Below are positions 63,283-64,000 of a stretch of DNA of 64,000 nucleotides, one piece after another. The notes under the pieces were generated by a model that had not been told where the DNA came from, ran no database searches, and saw nothing but the letters and a program-made list of their open reading frames with translations. The stretch spans positions 1,509,747 to 1,573,746 of the forward strand of contig CANMGS010000001.1 in NCBI GenBank assembly GCA_947497475.1, written 5' to 3'. Each line of letters begins with the position of its first letter. Position 1 is the first letter of the stretch. The DNA comes from an uncultured Amylibacter sp. (GTDB lineage Bacteria > Pseudomonadota > Alphaproteobacteria > Rhodobacterales > Rhodobacteraceae). Both the position numbers and the translations under genes were made by a program.

Positions 63283-64000
63283 ACCTTAATATTTACCATT
63301 GCTTTCATGATGAAGATATTCAGTACAATCATGGCGCCAACAATTAATGCTGCGGGTACAAAAGCGGCTGTTTTTTGTACATCATCGTAATAATCTGGTT
63401 TGATAAATAAAATCGCAGCAAGCGCAAACAATGGAAAACCAGAAAGGAAAAATCCTGAAAATTTAGCCTCTGATGTGATCGCTTTAACACGCCTAAATAG
63501 TCTAAAACGTAAGCGAATGACTTGTCCTAAACCAGCTAATACTTCTGCAAGGTTACCACCAGACTTTGCTTGAATACTTACAGCAACTGTCAAGAAACGT
63601 AGATCCTGTACATCAATACGTTCTGCCAGATCTTCTAATGCTAAAGATATATCTCTACCATAAGTGGCTTCATCTGCGATCATGCCGAATTCACTCCCAA
63701 TTGGGTCAGGCATTTCTTGTGCTACAGTATTAATTGCGCTTGAAAATGGGTGTCCTACACGTAAAGAGCGGACAATAAGTTCGATTGCCTCAGGAAGCTG
63801 TTCTTCAAATAAAGCCAATCGATCTTTTGCTTTTTTATTTAACCAAACGAAAACACCACCTACACCCATTGCAATAGCAATAGCTACTGCGGCTAAATCT
63901 GGTAATTTTGTAAATGTTATCAATACTATAGCACTTATGATTGTCACTGCAACCATGATGCCGATCAGTGCTGACGGAGAAAAAGCAATATTAGCCTGAG
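63279..64000 (-). CDS. tadB: Tad secretion system membrane protein TadB (partial)
   Basis: Second platform protein of the Tad apparatus, paired with TadC. The gene runs off the right edge in an open frame, so the N-terminus is missing; about 240 residues are visible. The GspF-type core reads LFEEQLPEAIELIVRSLRVGHPFSSAINTVAQEMPDPIGSEFGMIADEATYGRDISLALEDLAERIDVQDLRFLTVAVSIQAKSGGNLAEVLAGLG, followed by two membrane segments. Upstream genes, likely the TadA ATPase, are outside the window. Confidence 0.9.
   Translation of the reverse strand, partial: QANIAFSPSALIGIMVAVTIISAIVLITFTKLPDLAAVAIAIAMGVGGVFVWLNKKAKDRLALFEEQLPEAIELIVRSLRVGHPFSSAINTVAQEMPDPIGSEFGMIADEATYGRDISLALEDLAERIDVQDLRFLTVAVSIQAKSGGNLAEVLAGLGQVIRLRFRLFRRVKAITSEAKFSGFFLSGFPLFALAAILFIKPDYYDDVQKTAAFVPAALIVGAMIVLNIFIMKAMVNIKV

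Noticed and set aside
1-64000. Prophage, insertion sequence, CRISPR or toxin-antitoxin system
   Set aside because: No transposase, integrase, phage structural cluster, regular repeat array or recognisable toxin-antitoxin pair was seen on either strand.

Overview
The window looks like chromosomal DNA of a low-GC marine alphaproteobacterium of the Rhodobacterales (Roseobacter-like). Supporting signs are the class I (archaeal-type) lysyl-tRNA synthetase, an NDUFS4-like complex I accessory protein, the ruvCAB / ybgC-tolQRAB-pal-cpoB / tilS / ftsH block, and a Tad pilus cluster. I cannot resolve the genus. No prophage, IS element, CRISPR array or broken gene was seen; nadB (left edge) and tadB (right edge) are cut by the window.

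Layout. 1-3.6 kb: NAD synthesis (nadB end, an I78-type inhibitor lipoprotein, nadC, nadD), then PBP4 and an ACT-domain protein. 4-10 kb: a secreted NTF2-like protein with a TerB-like partner, lysK, and a chromate operon (rhodanese-ChrB, ChrA, SRPBCC) behind a 5' leader that folds strikingly on paper. 10-16 kb: a large beta-helix protein resembling a gene-transfer-agent head spike, a universal stress gene with an FNR-type site and a 13-bp perfect dyad over its Shine-Dalgarno, an ABM protein, uvrB, a candidate structured small RNA, an NDUFS4-like gene and tRNA-Arg(TCT).

16-30 kb is a nitrogen-compound region. A LysR regulator is divergent from creatinase, which is followed by an ABC transporter with unusually extended permeases, probably for creatine or a relative. 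Converging on it is a PotFGHI-type putrescine importer. This is divergent from a GntR regulator, which precedes a SpuC-type aminotransferase. Identical 12-bp palindromes sit upstream of potF/gntR and of the aminotransferase, suggesting one regulon.

30-44 kb: pyruvate carboxylase, a metallophosphoesterase, a Pit phosphate transporter with a plausible PHO box, an LpxR-like outer membrane protein, rpsD, a DNase I-fold enzyme, MFS and MATE transporters, msrA, prmA, and small proteins. 44-56 kb: ruvCAB, then Tol-Pal, tilS and ftsH, with many 4-base stop/start overlaps. 56-59 kb: fhs and folD (one-carbon metabolism), separated by a terminator-like hairpin right before the folD ribosome-binding site. 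59-64 kb, minus strand: Tad pilus genes tadB, tadC, a TPR lipoprotein, tadD, the prepilin peptidase, and an AAA ATPase.

Most genes are ordinary. The best candidates for something not yet described are non-coding: the chr operon leader (9604-9690, minus), the 15761-15893 RNA (plus), and the usp dyad (12595-12631).
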